Assembly: GCA_019359325.1 (NCBI GenBank)
Contig: JAHHHN010000026.1
Location: forward strand, 1 to 64,000
Direction of reading: 5' to 3'
DNA: 64,000 nucleotides
Source of the DNA: Mojavia pulchra JT2-VF2
GTDB lineage: Bacteria; Cyanobacteriota; Cyanobacteriia; Cyanobacteriales; Nostocaceae
Below, piece after piece: positions 27,401 to 36,807 of the stretch (positions are counted from its first letter, which is position 1; the number at the start of each line of letters is the position of its first letter). A model generated the notes under the pieces. The model had not been told where the DNA came from, searched no databases, and was given only the letters and a program-made list of their open reading frames with translations. A program made the position numbers and the translations under genes.

Positions 27401-29774
27401 ATTGTTTGTCAATGTTTTAGTCTTACGTACAGATTTATCTGAGCAACCTAGTTTTAGAGAGTTACTTGCGCGAGTCAAATCAACAGCTTTAGAAGCATAT
27501 ATTCATCAAGACTTACCTTTCGATAAATTAGTCGAGGAATTACAGCCTGAACGTGATCTCAGCCACAACCCGCTATTTCAGGTGATGTTTGTTCTCCAGA
27601 ATGTGCCAATCCCAAATCCACAACTATCAGATATTTCTCTAACTTTCCACGAAGGTGATAGCGGCTCGGCTAAGTTCGATTTAACTCTGTTTATGGAAGA
27701 CAGAGAACAGGGATTAGTTGCAACTTTAGAGTACAACACGGATCTATTTAAGACCGATACTATCCATCGGATGCTGGGACATTTCCAGACACTACTACAA
27801 GGTATAGTTAACAAGCCTGATACTAGTATTGCAGAATTGCCGTTGTTAACAGAAGTTGAAAGGCATCAGCTACTAGTTGAATGGAATAATACTCAGAGAG
27901 ACTATCCCCAAAATCAGTGCATCCACCAACTATTTGAGCAGCAAGTAGAACACACACCAGATGCTATTGCCCTCATCTTTGGAAATCAAAAACTTACCTA
28001 CAAAGAGTTAAACCAACGCGCCAACAAAGTGGCTCACTATCTCAAAACTCTGGGTGTAAAACCAGACGTATTGGTTGGTATCTGCATGGAACGCTCTTTA
28101 GAGATGGTAATTGGGATATTGGCGATTATCAAAGCAGGTGGTGCTTATGTACCTTTAGATCCTACTTATCCCAAAGAGCGTTTAGCATTCATGTTGGCTG
28201 ATGCTCAAGTGTCGGTGTTGTTAGTGCAACCACATCTAGCCCAAGAACTACCAACCCATCAAGCGCAAGTTGTATGTCTAGACAGAGACTTTCAAGAATT
28301 TGCGGCTTACAGTCCTGAAAACCCAACTAGTGAAGTTACAGCAGAAAACTTAGCTTATGTAATTTACACCTCCGGTTCCACAGGAAAGCCCAAAGGTGCA
28401 ATGAACACTCACAAAGGCTTGTGTAACCGTCTATTGTGGATGCAAGATACATATCAGCTAACAGCAAGCGATCGCGTTTTACAGAAAACACCATTCAGCT
28501 TTGATGTTTCGGTTTGGGAATTTTTCTGGACTTTGTTAACAGGTGCGAGTTTAGTTATAGCTAAACCTGGTGGACATCAAGATAGTAGGTATCTGGTTCA
28601 ACTAATTGCTCAAGAAAAAATTACCACAATTCACTTTGTTCCCTCAATGTTGCAAGTGTTTCTAGAAGAAACAGAACTAGAGCAATGTGGTAGTCTCAAA
28701 CGGGTAATTTGTAGTGGTGAGGCTCTATCTTTTGACCTACAACAACGCTTCTTTGAACGATTCAACGCCGAGTTACACAACCTTTATGGCCCAACAGAAG
28801 CGGCAATAGACGTAACTTATTGGGCTTGTCAACCTAATAGTAATGAGAAGACAGTTCCTATTGGTCGTCCAATTGCCAATACACAGATATATATCTTAGA
28901 TAAACATTTACAACCTGTGCCAATTGGTGTCAGTGGTGAGTTACATATTGGTGGCGTGGGATTAGCGCGTGGTTATTGGAATAAACCTGAACTAACTCAA
29001 GAAAAGTTTATTTCAAGTCCATTTGAATCAGGACATTTTTTATACAAAACAGGTGATTTAGCACGCTATCGTGCTGATGGAAATATTGAATATTTAGGCA
29101 GGATTGACCACCAAGTTAAGCTGCGAGGTTTTCGCATTGAATTAGGAGAAATTGAAGCAGTATTAGGACAACACCCAAAAGTTAAAGAAACGGTAGTAGT
29201 AGCCAGAGAAGATATCCCAAACAATCAGCGATTGGTAGCCTATGTAGTTCCTCATTCAGAAACAAAATTTTCTGCACAGGAATTACGCGATTCTCTCAAA
29301 GAGAAACTACCAGATTATATGGTGCCTTCTGCCGTTGTAGAATTACAGAAATTACCACTTTCACCTAATGGTAAAATAGACCGTCGTGCCTTACCTGTAC
29401 CAGAGATTCAACGCCTTGATTTAAAACAGACGTATGAAGCACCAAACTCGGAAATAGAAAGAGCGATCGCTAAAGTTTGGCAAGAGATTTTACATCTAGA
29501 AAAAGTAGGCATCAATGATAATTTCTTTGACTTGGGCGGTAATTCATTATTAATGGTTCAGGTGAATCATAAATTCCGAGAAAACCTGCACTGTGACATT
29601 TCAGTTGTAGAAATGTTCCAAAACCCAACTATTAAATCTTTGGCTAAGTATATAAATATCAATTCAAAAGAAACATCGGTTTTTGAATCATTAAATAACC
29701 GCATTCAAAAGCAAATAGAGGCTGCTAATAGACAGAGAAACTTGATGAAGCGCGGTAGAAATTTTAAGAAATAA
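24426..29774 (+). CDS. NRPS starter protein: FAAL-ACP-C-A(Ser)-PCP
   Basis: About 1782 aa. The start at 24426 (MTQCVNDLEEIVCKCSTVVE) fits FAAL proteins; a TTG at 24372 would add 18 residues. Domains are a fatty-acyl-AMP ligase (about 1-590; YTSGSTGTPKGVMLTHGNLL, CYGMAEATLMVSG), an ACP with Ser near 644 (LSSLGLDSLRV), a condensation domain (HHIVSDGWS near 838), an adenylation domain (YTSGSTGKPKGAMNTHKG near 1311) and a PCP (FFDLGGNSLLM near 1706). The ten pocket residues read DVWHISLIDK, a serine code. The protein would activate a fatty acid without CoA, load it on the ACP and join it to serine. No epimerase is present. A 722-bp stretch of the A domain is almost identical to the one in the NRPS at 48895. 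It is the first gene of the line. Confidence 0.92.
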   Translation: MTQCVNDLEEIVCKCSTVVELLRYRSVEQANAEAFTFLHDGETQAATLTYQELDRYSRAIASQLQTLGLSGERALLLYPPGSDYLPAFFGCLYAGLVAVPAYPPRNARNTPRILAILQDAQTAVILTTTAILAQLKSLLADKFDIDNILWLTTDNLAPGIEEAWQEPFINIDTLAFLQYTSGSTGTPKGVMLTHGNLLHNAEVTRQYMEHSSISKFVTWLPVYHDMGLIGGVLQPLYGGFPCIMMPPAAFLQRPYRWLQAISRYRGTTSGAPNFAYELCIEKITPEQRATLDLSSWSVAFNGAEPIRHETLEKFAATFAECGFRPEAFYPCYGMAEATLMVSGSVKSTLVKSKRIDKSALERNHIIEAVSNNDNSIALVGCGHSVPQQQVVIVNPETLTRCQDREVGEIWVSGPSVGKGYWNRQAETEQTFHAFLQDIKEGPFLRTGDLGFLDNGEVFITGRAKDLIIIRGRNLYPQDIELTAERSHPSLRAGGNAAFCIEVDHQEQLVVVQELEFRAKPDLEEVTAAIRQAVAEEHEVQVYGVVLIKPGTIPKTSSGKIQRRATKAEFLAGELQIINSSITESINFVETENNLKLNRVTILSLTPDESQLLLEAYLLEQVAQVFKITPLQIDIKQPLSSLGLDSLRVFELKNRIENYLEVAVSIADFFEGLSIQALATKILSEIITAGDVPLVALAKVEKSTDYHPLSFSQQGLWFIHQLAPDTPAYNIPIVINLTGQINIAALTQSLNEIIQRHEVLRTKFVLVDEQPAQVINPTVTFNLPIEDLQELSEDNAAVAVERLTKELAQHRFDLSCQSLLHSLLLRLTNNEYKLLVTFHHIVSDGWSIGVFIRELAALYEAFSNGKPSTLPELPVQYVDFAYWQRKNLHPERIQSLLAYWKQKLSGKLPILDLPSDRPRSPVQTFNGAKVQLSLPKNLTDSLKQLSHQEGATLFMTLLAAFKTLLYRYTGQTDILVGSPVASRNAVEIETLIGLFVNVLVLRTDLSEQPSFRELLARVKSTALEAYIHQDLPFDKLVEELQPERDLSHNPLFQVMFVLQNVPIPNPQLSDISLTFHEGDSGSAKFDLTLFMEDREQGLVATLEYNTDLFKTDTIHRMLGHFQTLLQGIVNKPDTSIAELPLLTEVERHQLLVEWNNTQRDYPQNQCIHQLFEQQVEHTPDAIALIFGNQKLTYKELNQRANKVAHYLKTLGVKPDVLVGICMERSLEMVIGILAIIKAGGAYVPLDPTYPKERLAFMLADAQVSVLLVQPHLAQELPTHQAQVVCLDRDFQEFAAYSPENPTSEVTAENLAYVIYTSGSTGKPKGAMNTHKGLCNRLLWMQDTYQLTASDRVLQKTPFSFDVSVWEFFWTLLTGASLVIAKPGGHQDSRYLVQLIAQEKITTIHFVPSMLQVFLEETELEQCGSLKRVICSGEALSFDLQQRFFERFNAELHNLYGPTEAAIDVTYWACQPNSNEKTVPIGRPIANTQIYILDKHLQPVPIGVSGELHIGGVGLARGYWNKPELTQEKFISSPFESGHFLYKTGDLARYRADGNIEYLGRIDHQVKLRGFRIELGEIEAVLGQHPKVKETVVVAREDIPNNQRLVAYVVPHSETKFSAQELRDSLKEKLPDYMVPSAVVELQKLPLSPNGKIDRRALPVPEIQRLDLKQTYEAPNSEIERAIAKVWQEILHLEKVGINDNFFDLGGNSLLMVQVNHKFRENLHCDISVVEMFQNPTIKSLAKYININSKETSVFESLNNRIQKQIEAANRQRNLMKRGRNFKK
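28344..29065 (+). repeat. Near-identical A-domain segment, copy 1
   Basis: This 722-bp segment matches 50923-51644 with no gaps and only about seven base differences by eye, all in the first 252 bp; the last 470 bp are identical. Flanking DNA on both sides diverges at once to ordinary paralogue similarity. It covers A-domain motifs from about A3 to A7 and all variable substrate-pocket positions. Confidence 0.85.
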
Positions 29775-29837
29775 CCAAATATTCTTTCTACTTAACCAGA
29801 AAATACTAAACAGTTAAATAAGGAAATTCAGAATATA

Positions 29838-30704
29838 ATGCTTGAAACTAATACATTATTAACTAACAGTGCAAAACTAATTCAAAACAAAACTGCTCAA
29901 TCAATTTTGCAACTGCCTGTTGAAGAAACTTTAGGCGATTTTAAATCGTTTGGTATTTTACTATTTCGAGGTTTTGGTGTTGACTATGAACAGATGAAGG
30001 TATTTGCTGAAAAATTCAGTTCAAAATTTGTCTTGGATAAAGACAGACCAATAGTTGATCCACGTAATAAATATGTCACTTTAGTAGATCCAGGGATGCA
30101 CTATGTTAGCCCTCATTGCGAAAACGCTAATTCTCCCTTTCGTCCCGATGTCATTTGGTTTTGCTGTGGTGTACCAGCTTCTCAAGGTGGTGAAACTTTA
30201 TATTGGGATGGTGTAAGAGTATGGCAAGCATTAAGTGAAGAATTACGACAATTATTTATTGCTAAAAAAATCAAATTTTTCCAAAAATTTCCGGCTGCTG
30301 ACTGGAAGCGTTTTCTAGGAGTAGGTGCTACTTTAGCTGATGTTAAACGTACTCTGAATGGCATTCCTGGTTTAAGTTACAAAATTAATGAAGACCAATC
30401 TATTTCTATAGAATATATTTGTTCGGCTGTAGTTAAGACTAAATATGGTCATCAAGACGCATTTGCTAATAGTCTAATTACTGAGTACAAAAATCCTAGA
30501 GGAGTCGTCACTTTTGCAGATGATTCACCTATACCATCAACAGTTATTAACCAAATTCAGCAAGTGATGAATAACTTAACTGAGGTGATACCCTGGCAAT
30601 CGGGCGATTTAGTTATGATTGACAATTCTAGATTTTTGCATGGTCGTCGGTCATTTACTGATACAAAACGCAGAATTTACTCGCTCCTCAGCTACATGAG
30701 ATAA
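29838..30704 (+). CDS. TauD/TfdA-family Fe(II)/2-oxoglutarate dioxygenase (stand-alone, divergent)
   Basis: A 288-aa non-haem iron oxygenase. The metal-binding HxE occurs in YVSPHCENANSPFRP and the distal His in MIDNSRFLHGRRSFTDTKRR; the last Arg run should hold 2-oxoglutarate. It is shorter than, and clearly different from, the two SyrP-like hydroxylases further down (HCE instead of HNE, no N-terminal LGNIRRKAV-type region). AAGGAAAT precedes the start. It lies between the Ser-loading NRPS and the PKS gene, so its substrate may be the acyl chain, the carrier-bound serine, or the polyketide unit. The family call is firm; the substrate is unknown. Confidence 0.85.
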   Translation: MLETNTLLTNSAKLIQNKTAQSILQLPVEETLGDFKSFGILLFRGFGVDYEQMKVFAEKFSSKFVLDKDRPIVDPRNKYVTLVDPGMHYVSPHCENANSPFRPDVIWFCCGVPASQGGETLYWDGVRVWQALSEELRQLFIAKKIKFFQKFPAADWKRFLGVGATLADVKRTLNGIPGLSYKINEDQSISIEYICSAVVKTKYGHQDAFANSLITEYKNPRGVVTFADDSPIPSTVINQIQQVMNNLTEVIPWQSGDLVMIDNSRFLHGRRSFTDTKRRIYSLLSYMR

Positions 30705-30802
30705 TTGATAAAAACATCAATTTATTTTCTGCAACTCTGCATGAGGAAATAAATTTTTGACAACAAAAACCATTATTTTAAATTCAACCCAAGAAAAAGA
30801 AC

Positions 30803-33800
30803 ATGGGTAGTACAATATCTGACGCATCAATGGAAGGCATAGCAATTATTGGTATATCAGGACGTTTCCCTGGAGCTAATAATGTTGCAGAATTTTGGCA
30901 CAATTTACAAGCGGGAATCGAATCAATTTCTCAGCTTACAGATGAAGATTTATTAGCAGCAGGTATTGCTCCTAATTGCTTAGATGATAGTAACTATGTC
31001 AAAGCAGGCGGCGTTTTAGAAGATATTGATTTATTTGATGCTGCATTTTTTGACGTTAATCCTAAAGAAGCGGAAATTACCGATCCACAACACCGTCTAT
31101 TTTTAGAATATGCTTGGGAAGCTTTAGAAAGTGCTGGTTATGACTCCAATAGATGTGAGAGTCGGATAGGAGTTTATGCTGGTGCTAGTTTAAATAATTA
31201 TTTATCTTTTGACTTAAATAGCGACCAAGTTGGTTCGGCACAGTCTTATCAAAAATTAATTGGTAATGATAAAGATTTTCTCTCTACTCGTGTATCGTAC
31301 AAATTAAATTTAACTGGGCCAAGTCTGACAGTTCAAACAGCTTGTTCTACTTCATTAGTAGCAATTACTCTGGCTTGTCAAAGTTTAATTAATTATCAAT
31401 GTGATATGGCTTTGGCAGGGGGAGTTTCAATTCGAGTTCCGCATAAAACAGGTTATTTGTATCAACCAGGCGGAACTTTATCTCCTGATGGCCATTGTCG
31501 TGCTTTTGATGCTCAAGCACAAGGAACAACTGTTGGTAATGGTGTCGGAGTTGTTCTGCTGAAGCGGCTGGAGGATGCGATCGCAGATGGCGATCACATC
31601 TATGCAGTAATTAAAGGTTGGGCTATCAACAACGATGGTTCACAGAAAGTTGGTTATACAGCGCCTAGCGTCGATGGACAAGCAGAAGCGATCGCAGAAG
31701 CCATCATGTTAGCCGGGGTTGAACCAGAAACCATCAGCTATGTTGAAGCGCATGGTACAGGCACAACTTTAGGCGATCCAATTGAAATTGCTGCTTTAAC
31801 TAAAGTTTTTCGCGCCAGTACAGACAAAAAAGGTTTTTGTGCGATTGGTTCTGTCAAAACAAACATCGGTCATCTCGATGCAGCCGCAGGAGTCACCGGA
31901 TTAATCAAGACGGCTTTAGCTCTCAAACATCAACAAATACCACCCAGCTTAAATTTTGAGCAGCCCAACCCCCAGATAGATTTTGACAATAGTCCTTTTT
32001 ACGTCAACACAAAACTGACTCAATGGAAACCAGAACTATCTCCGCGTCGTGCGGGTGTTAGTTCCTTGGGGATGGGAGGAACCAATGCTCATGTTGTTTT
32101 AGAAGAAGCACCAGTTGTAGAAAAGCAGGGGAGCAGAGGAGCAGGGGAGCAGGGGAGAAAGTATCATCTGTTAGTCATCTCCGCCAAGACTGAATCTGCA
32201 TTAGAAACTGCTACTGATAATCTGACTCAACATCTGGTGCAGCATCCTGACCTAAATCTGGCGGATGTTGCTTATACCCTGCAACTAGGGCGTAAAGAGT
32301 TTAATTATCGTCGCATCTTGGTGTGTGAAGATATTCAAGATGCGGTCAATGCTTTGCAAAATAGAGCTTATCAACAAATTTTCACTCACTACCAAGAACC
32401 TTGCGATCGCCCGATTACCTTCATGTTTCCTGGGCAAGGTAGTCAGTATGTCAACATGGGCAAAGAACTTTATCAAACAGAGTCAGCCTTTCGTGAATCT
32501 GTAGACCGTTGCTGTTCGATACTTCAACCATTATTGAGCCTAGATTTACGTGCAGTCATCTATCCCCAAGAGTCTGACACCAAAACTGCCCAAGAAAAAC
32601 TCACGCAAACATCCGTAACCCAGCCAGCATTATTTGTCATCGAGTATGCCTTAGCTCAGTTGTGGATGTCCTGGGGTATTTCTGCGGGTGCAATGATTGG
32701 CCATAGCATCGGGGAATATGTAGCGGCTTGTCTTGCTGGTGTTATGTCCTTAAAAGACGCATTAACTCTTGTTGCTATGCGTGGGCGACTAATGCAGCAA
32801 TTGCCAAGCGGCAGTATGCTATCGATTCCCTTCTCAGAAGCAGAAGTTAAACCTTTACTCAATGAAAACTTATCTTTAGCTGCGAGTAATGCACCGTCTT
32901 CTTGTGTAGTGTCAGGAACTCATGGCGCGATAGATGCACTGTCTGAGCAACTATTAGCGCAAGGGATAGAATGTCGTCGCCTGTATACTTCCCATGCTTT
33001 CCATTCTCAGATGATGGAACCGATTTTGCAGGCGTTTATTGCGGAAGCTAAGAAAGTTACATTGAATCCTCCGCAAATTCCCTTTATCTCGAATCTCACC
33101 GGAACTTGGATAACTGCCCAAGAAGCTACAGATCCTAATTACTGGGCGAGTCATTTACGACAAACAGTGAAGTTTGCAGATGGCATATCTGTGTTACTGC
33201 AAGAGCCAAACCGAATTCTTCTGGAAGTAGGGGCGGGGCGGACTTTGTGTACCTTTGTTAAACAGCAAGCAGGTGTAAGCCAACAGCCGATACTGTCTTC
33301 TTTACGGCATCCCAAAGAAGAACAAGCAGATGTTGTGTTCTTGCTAAATACACTTGGTCGCCTCTGGTTTTTTGGAGTTGCAATAGATTGGTCTAGCTTT
33401 TACGGTTCTGAACGTCGTTATCGCATCCCACTACCGACATATCCTTTTGAACGTCAACGTTATTGGATAGAACCTCAGAAAAAGTTTAGTGAGTCTTTTG
33501 CTGTCAATCAGAAAAAGCCTGACATAGCAGACTGGTTTTATTTACCAGTTTGGAAACAAACAATTGCACCCCAAACTGTAAAATCTGAAAAACAAGTGTT
33601 GGTATTTGCTGATACTTGTCAAGTAGGTTTACAAATAGCCAAACGCCTAGAAGGTGAGGGTAACAATGTTATTACAGTCTGGCAGGGAGAGCAGTTTAGC
33701 AAATTGAGTGAAAGGGAATATAGCATCAATCCTAGCCAGCCTAATGATTATGATGATCTAATCGAAGAGTTGCAATTTTTCGGGCAAATTCCAGATGCAA

Positions 33801-36772
33801 TTTTACACCTCTGGAGTATCGCACCTACTGAACAAACAACATCAGGAATCGAGTATTTTGACAATTGCCAAAATGTAGGTTTTTATAGCTTGTTATTTCT
33901 GGCACAGTCTCTTAGTAAACAAAATATTACTCAACCTGTAGATATTTTGGTCGTAACTAATGATATCTACGACGTAACAGGTTTAGAAAAATTAAGTCCA
34001 GAGAAAGCAACTGTCTTGGGAATGTGTAAAACCATTCCGCAAGAGTATGCAAATATTTCCTGTCGCAGTATTGATATTGTGCTTCCTGCGGCTGGAACTG
34101 TTGCAGAAAGCCAACTGTTAGAACAACTTTTAGCAGAGTTAAATACTAAAGAATTTGAGAGTGCGATCGCTTATCGTGGTCATCATCGTTGGCTACAATC
34201 TTATGAACCACTACGGCTAGATAACAACCAACCACCCAAGCTGCGGCAAGAAGGAGTATATCTAATTACTGGTGGTTTAGGTGGTATCGGTTTAGAAATT
34301 GCCGAGTATTTAGCACAAACAGTCAAAGCAAAATTAATACTAATTAGTTCTTCAGCTTTCCCTAACAAAGATGAATGGGAAGAATGGCTAACAACTCACG
34401 ACGCAGAAGATAAATTCAGCAGTAAAATTCGCAAATTACAGGAACTAGAACAACTAGGTGCAGAAATTCTGGCTCTGAGTGCTGATGTAGCCAATGCAGA
34501 CCAAATGCAAGCAGCTATTACTCAGACTATAGACCGTTTTGGTCAGATAAATGGCGTTATTCATGCTGCTGGAATTAAACTGTTTAGAACAGTTCAAGAA
34601 ATTACTAGAAGCGAATGCGAACAACAACTAAAAGCTAATGGTCATGGACTGTATATTTTAGAAACAGCATTACAAGAAATAGAGCTTGATTTCTGTGTTT
34701 TAATATCTTCCTTATCATCTGTTATAGGTGCATTAGGAATGGCGGCTTATCCAGCAGCCCATCACTTCACTGATGCCTTTGTTTATAAACATAATCAAAC
34801 AAGTTATACACCTTGGATTAGTGTAAATTGGGATAACTGGTTAACGAGTCAATTAGTTAGAGAATTGGCAGCAAAGCCAGAAAATTCTACTCAATTTTTC
34901 ATGAATAATCATGAAGGTGTCGAAGTATTCCAACGCGTATTAACTTTAAATAAAGTCAATCAAATAGTTGTTTCAACAACTGATTTACAAGCCAGAGTTG
35001 AACAGTGGATTAAGCCTTCAGAAGTTGTTGATCGCACCGATTCACCAGCACTACACTCTAGACCATACTTACAGAATAGTTATGTTGCTCCGCGAAACGA
35101 AACAGAGCAAACCATTGCTAACATCTGGCAAGAAATTCTAGGAATTGAACAAATAGGTATTGAAGATAACTTCTTAGAGTTAGGCGGCGATTCTCTATTA
35201 AGTATTCAGATTACTGCCAGAGCCAACAAAGCAGGACTACGCTTTACTAATCAGCATTTGTTTGAATACCCAACTATTGCCCAATTAGCAGAAATAGCAG
35301 GCAGAACGCAAACAGTTTTAAGTGAACAGGGATTAGTGACAGGAGAACTGCCCCTAACACCGATTCAGCACTGGTTTTTTGAGCAGAAATTAGTTGATGC
35401 ACACCACTGGAACCAAACAGTTGTGTTAGAAGTGCAACAATCTCTTATCCCTGTGTTCTTAAAACAAGCAGTTCAGCATTTACTAATACATCATGATGCT
35501 TTGCGCCTACGTTTTGCAGAAGAAGCATCAAGTTGGCAACAAATAAATGCTAGTCCTGATGAAGTTGTACCGTTTGAAGAGATAGATTTATCAGAACTGT
35601 TACCACAGCAACAAGAACAGGCATTTGAAGCATCTATTCAAGAGATCCAAGCGAGTCTCAATCTTACTTCTGGCCCAATTGTGCGGGTTGCATTCTTTGA
35701 CTTTGGAACTCATCAACCAAGCCGCATCCTGTTGGCAATCCACCATTTAGCAATTGATGTTGGTTCTTGGCGAATTTTGCTAGAAGATTTGGAGACTGCA
35801 TACCAACAACTCAGCCAAGGAAAAGCAATTAAACTACCGCCGAAGACAACTTCATTCAAACAGTGGGCTTTGCGGCTAACTCAGTATGCCCAGTCAATAG
35901 AATTACAAAGAGAACAGGTTTATTGGTTAACAGCTGAGCGTGACTGGGTATCACCATTGCCAGTAGATTATCCAGATGGTGCTAACACTGTAGCATCGGC
36001 TGAGACTATATCTGTAACCTTGAGTGTAGAAGAAACACAGGCATTACAAGAAGAAATTGCTACAACTTATCGAGTCCAAACAGATGATCTACTACTTGCT
36101 GCTTTAACACAAGCATTTAGTAAATGGACTGGTAAGCAATCATTGCTGGTTGACTTAGAGGGAAATGGCCGAGATGTAATTTTCGATGATATCGATTTAT
36201 CCCGTACAGTAGGCTGGTTTACCAATATTGCCCCCATGCTATTGCAAATTGGCGATACAGAACAAATAGGGGAAATCTTAAAGCAGGTGAAAGAGCAAAT
36301 CCGTAGTTTCCCGAATCAAGGTTTGGGCTATGGTGTGTTGCGCTACTTGAGTGGTGATGAGATTATTACGGAAAAATTGCGATCGCTACAACAAGCAGAG
36401 GTACTTTTCCTTTACCTTGGCAACTACGAGCAAACTATACCTGAGTCTTCTTTATTAAAGTTATCCCCAAAATCCGGCGGTTTATCCCGTAGTTCACACG
36501 CACAACGCAGCCATCTAATAGAAATTAATGCCTTGATAGTCCAAAACCAACTTAAAATCGATTGGATTTATAGCCAAAATGTTTATCGTCAAGCAACAGT
36601 TGAAAGGTTAGCTCAAGATTTTCAAACAGCTTTACTTTCTATACTCAGTGCTAGCCAGTCTTCTACAGCACCTAGTTATACACCTTCAGACTTTGCTGAA
36701 TTTGAATCTAGCCAATGGAGTCAAGACGATATCGATAATATTTTGGCAGCCATTAATCAAGTTACAAGTTAA
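30803..36772 (+). CDS. Type I PKS with epimerase-type tail: KS-AT-KR-T-E
   Basis: A 1989-aa megasynthase. The ketosynthase has VQTACSTSLVAI (Cys near 179), EAHGTGTTLGDP and KTNIGHLDAAAG. The acyltransferase has GHSIGEYVAA (Ser near 635) and HAFHS, typical of malonyl-CoA selection. The ketoreductase has TGGLGGIGLEIA near 1156 and SSLSSVIGALGMAAYPAAHH. The carrier reads FLELGGDSLLSIQ near 1462; GGDS is usual in carriers paired with an epimerase. The last 430 residues are a condensation-superfamily epimerase: LTPIQHWFFEQ, HHLAIDVGSWR near 1647, EGNGRD, TVGWFTNIAPM. The usual DGVSW is DVGSW here. No C or A domain precedes the E domain. The protein would add one reduced C2 unit to the acyl-seryl chain. 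GC-rich repeat DNA is translated in the KS-AT linker. Confidence 0.9.
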   Translation: MGSTISDASMEGIAIIGISGRFPGANNVAEFWHNLQAGIESISQLTDEDLLAAGIAPNCLDDSNYVKAGGVLEDIDLFDAAFFDVNPKEAEITDPQHRLFLEYAWEALESAGYDSNRCESRIGVYAGASLNNYLSFDLNSDQVGSAQSYQKLIGNDKDFLSTRVSYKLNLTGPSLTVQTACSTSLVAITLACQSLINYQCDMALAGGVSIRVPHKTGYLYQPGGTLSPDGHCRAFDAQAQGTTVGNGVGVVLLKRLEDAIADGDHIYAVIKGWAINNDGSQKVGYTAPSVDGQAEAIAEAIMLAGVEPETISYVEAHGTGTTLGDPIEIAALTKVFRASTDKKGFCAIGSVKTNIGHLDAAAGVTGLIKTALALKHQQIPPSLNFEQPNPQIDFDNSPFYVNTKLTQWKPELSPRRAGVSSLGMGGTNAHVVLEEAPVVEKQGSRGAGEQGRKYHLLVISAKTESALETATDNLTQHLVQHPDLNLADVAYTLQLGRKEFNYRRILVCEDIQDAVNALQNRAYQQIFTHYQEPCDRPITFMFPGQGSQYVNMGKELYQTESAFRESVDRCCSILQPLLSLDLRAVIYPQESDTKTAQEKLTQTSVTQPALFVIEYALAQLWMSWGISAGAMIGHSIGEYVAACLAGVMSLKDALTLVAMRGRLMQQLPSGSMLSIPFSEAEVKPLLNENLSLAASNAPSSCVVSGTHGAIDALSEQLLAQGIECRRLYTSHAFHSQMMEPILQAFIAEAKKVTLNPPQIPFISNLTGTWITAQEATDPNYWASHLRQTVKFADGISVLLQEPNRILLEVGAGRTLCTFVKQQAGVSQQPILSSLRHPKEEQADVVFLLNTLGRLWFFGVAIDWSSFYGSERRYRIPLPTYPFERQRYWIEPQKKFSESFAVNQKKPDIADWFYLPVWKQTIAPQTVKSEKQVLVFADTCQVGLQIAKRLEGEGNNVITVWQGEQFSKLSEREYSINPSQPNDYDDLIEELQFFGQIPDAILHLWSIAPTEQTTSGIEYFDNCQNVGFYSLLFLAQSLSKQNITQPVDILVVTNDIYDVTGLEKLSPEKATVLGMCKTIPQEYANISCRSIDIVLPAAGTVAESQLLEQLLAELNTKEFESAIAYRGHHRWLQSYEPLRLDNNQPPKLRQEGVYLITGGLGGIGLEIAEYLAQTVKAKLILISSSAFPNKDEWEEWLTTHDAEDKFSSKIRKLQELEQLGAEILALSADVANADQMQAAITQTIDRFGQINGVIHAAGIKLFRTVQEITRSECEQQLKANGHGLYILETALQEIELDFCVLISSLSSVIGALGMAAYPAAHHFTDAFVYKHNQTSYTPWISVNWDNWLTSQLVRELAAKPENSTQFFMNNHEGVEVFQRVLTLNKVNQIVVSTTDLQARVEQWIKPSEVVDRTDSPALHSRPYLQNSYVAPRNETEQTIANIWQEILGIEQIGIEDNFLELGGDSLLSIQITARANKAGLRFTNQHLFEYPTIAQLAEIAGRTQTVLSEQGLVTGELPLTPIQHWFFEQKLVDAHHWNQTVVLEVQQSLIPVFLKQAVQHLLIHHDALRLRFAEEASSWQQINASPDEVVPFEEIDLSELLPQQQEQAFEASIQEIQASLNLTSGPIVRVAFFDFGTHQPSRILLAIHHLAIDVGSWRILLEDLETAYQQLSQGKAIKLPPKTTSFKQWALRLTQYAQSIELQREQVYWLTAERDWVSPLPVDYPDGANTVASAETISVTLSVEETQALQEEIATTYRVQTDDLLLAALTQAFSKWTGKQSLLVDLEGNGRDVIFDDIDLSRTVGWFTNIAPMLLQIGDTEQIGEILKQVKEQIRSFPNQGLGYGVLRYLSGDEIITEKLRSLQQAEVLFLYLGNYEQTIPESSLLKLSPKSGGLSRSSHAQRSHLIEINALIVQNQLKIDWIYSQNVYRQATVERLAQDFQTALLSILSASQSSTAPSYTPSDFAEFESSQWSQDDIDNILAAINQVTS
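32125..32157 (+). repeat. In-frame GGGGAGCAGAGGAGCA repeat in the PKS
   Basis: A short purine-rich repeat (GCAGGGGAGCAGAGGAGC and continuation) is translated in frame as KQGSRGAGEQGRK. It sits in the linker between the ketosynthase and acyltransferase, where length change is tolerated. The motif is a common dispersed repeat in filamentous cyanobacteria. Confidence 0.6.
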
Positions 36773-36807
36773 ATAAAATTGAACGAACGTATACAGGAAC
36801 AATCACG

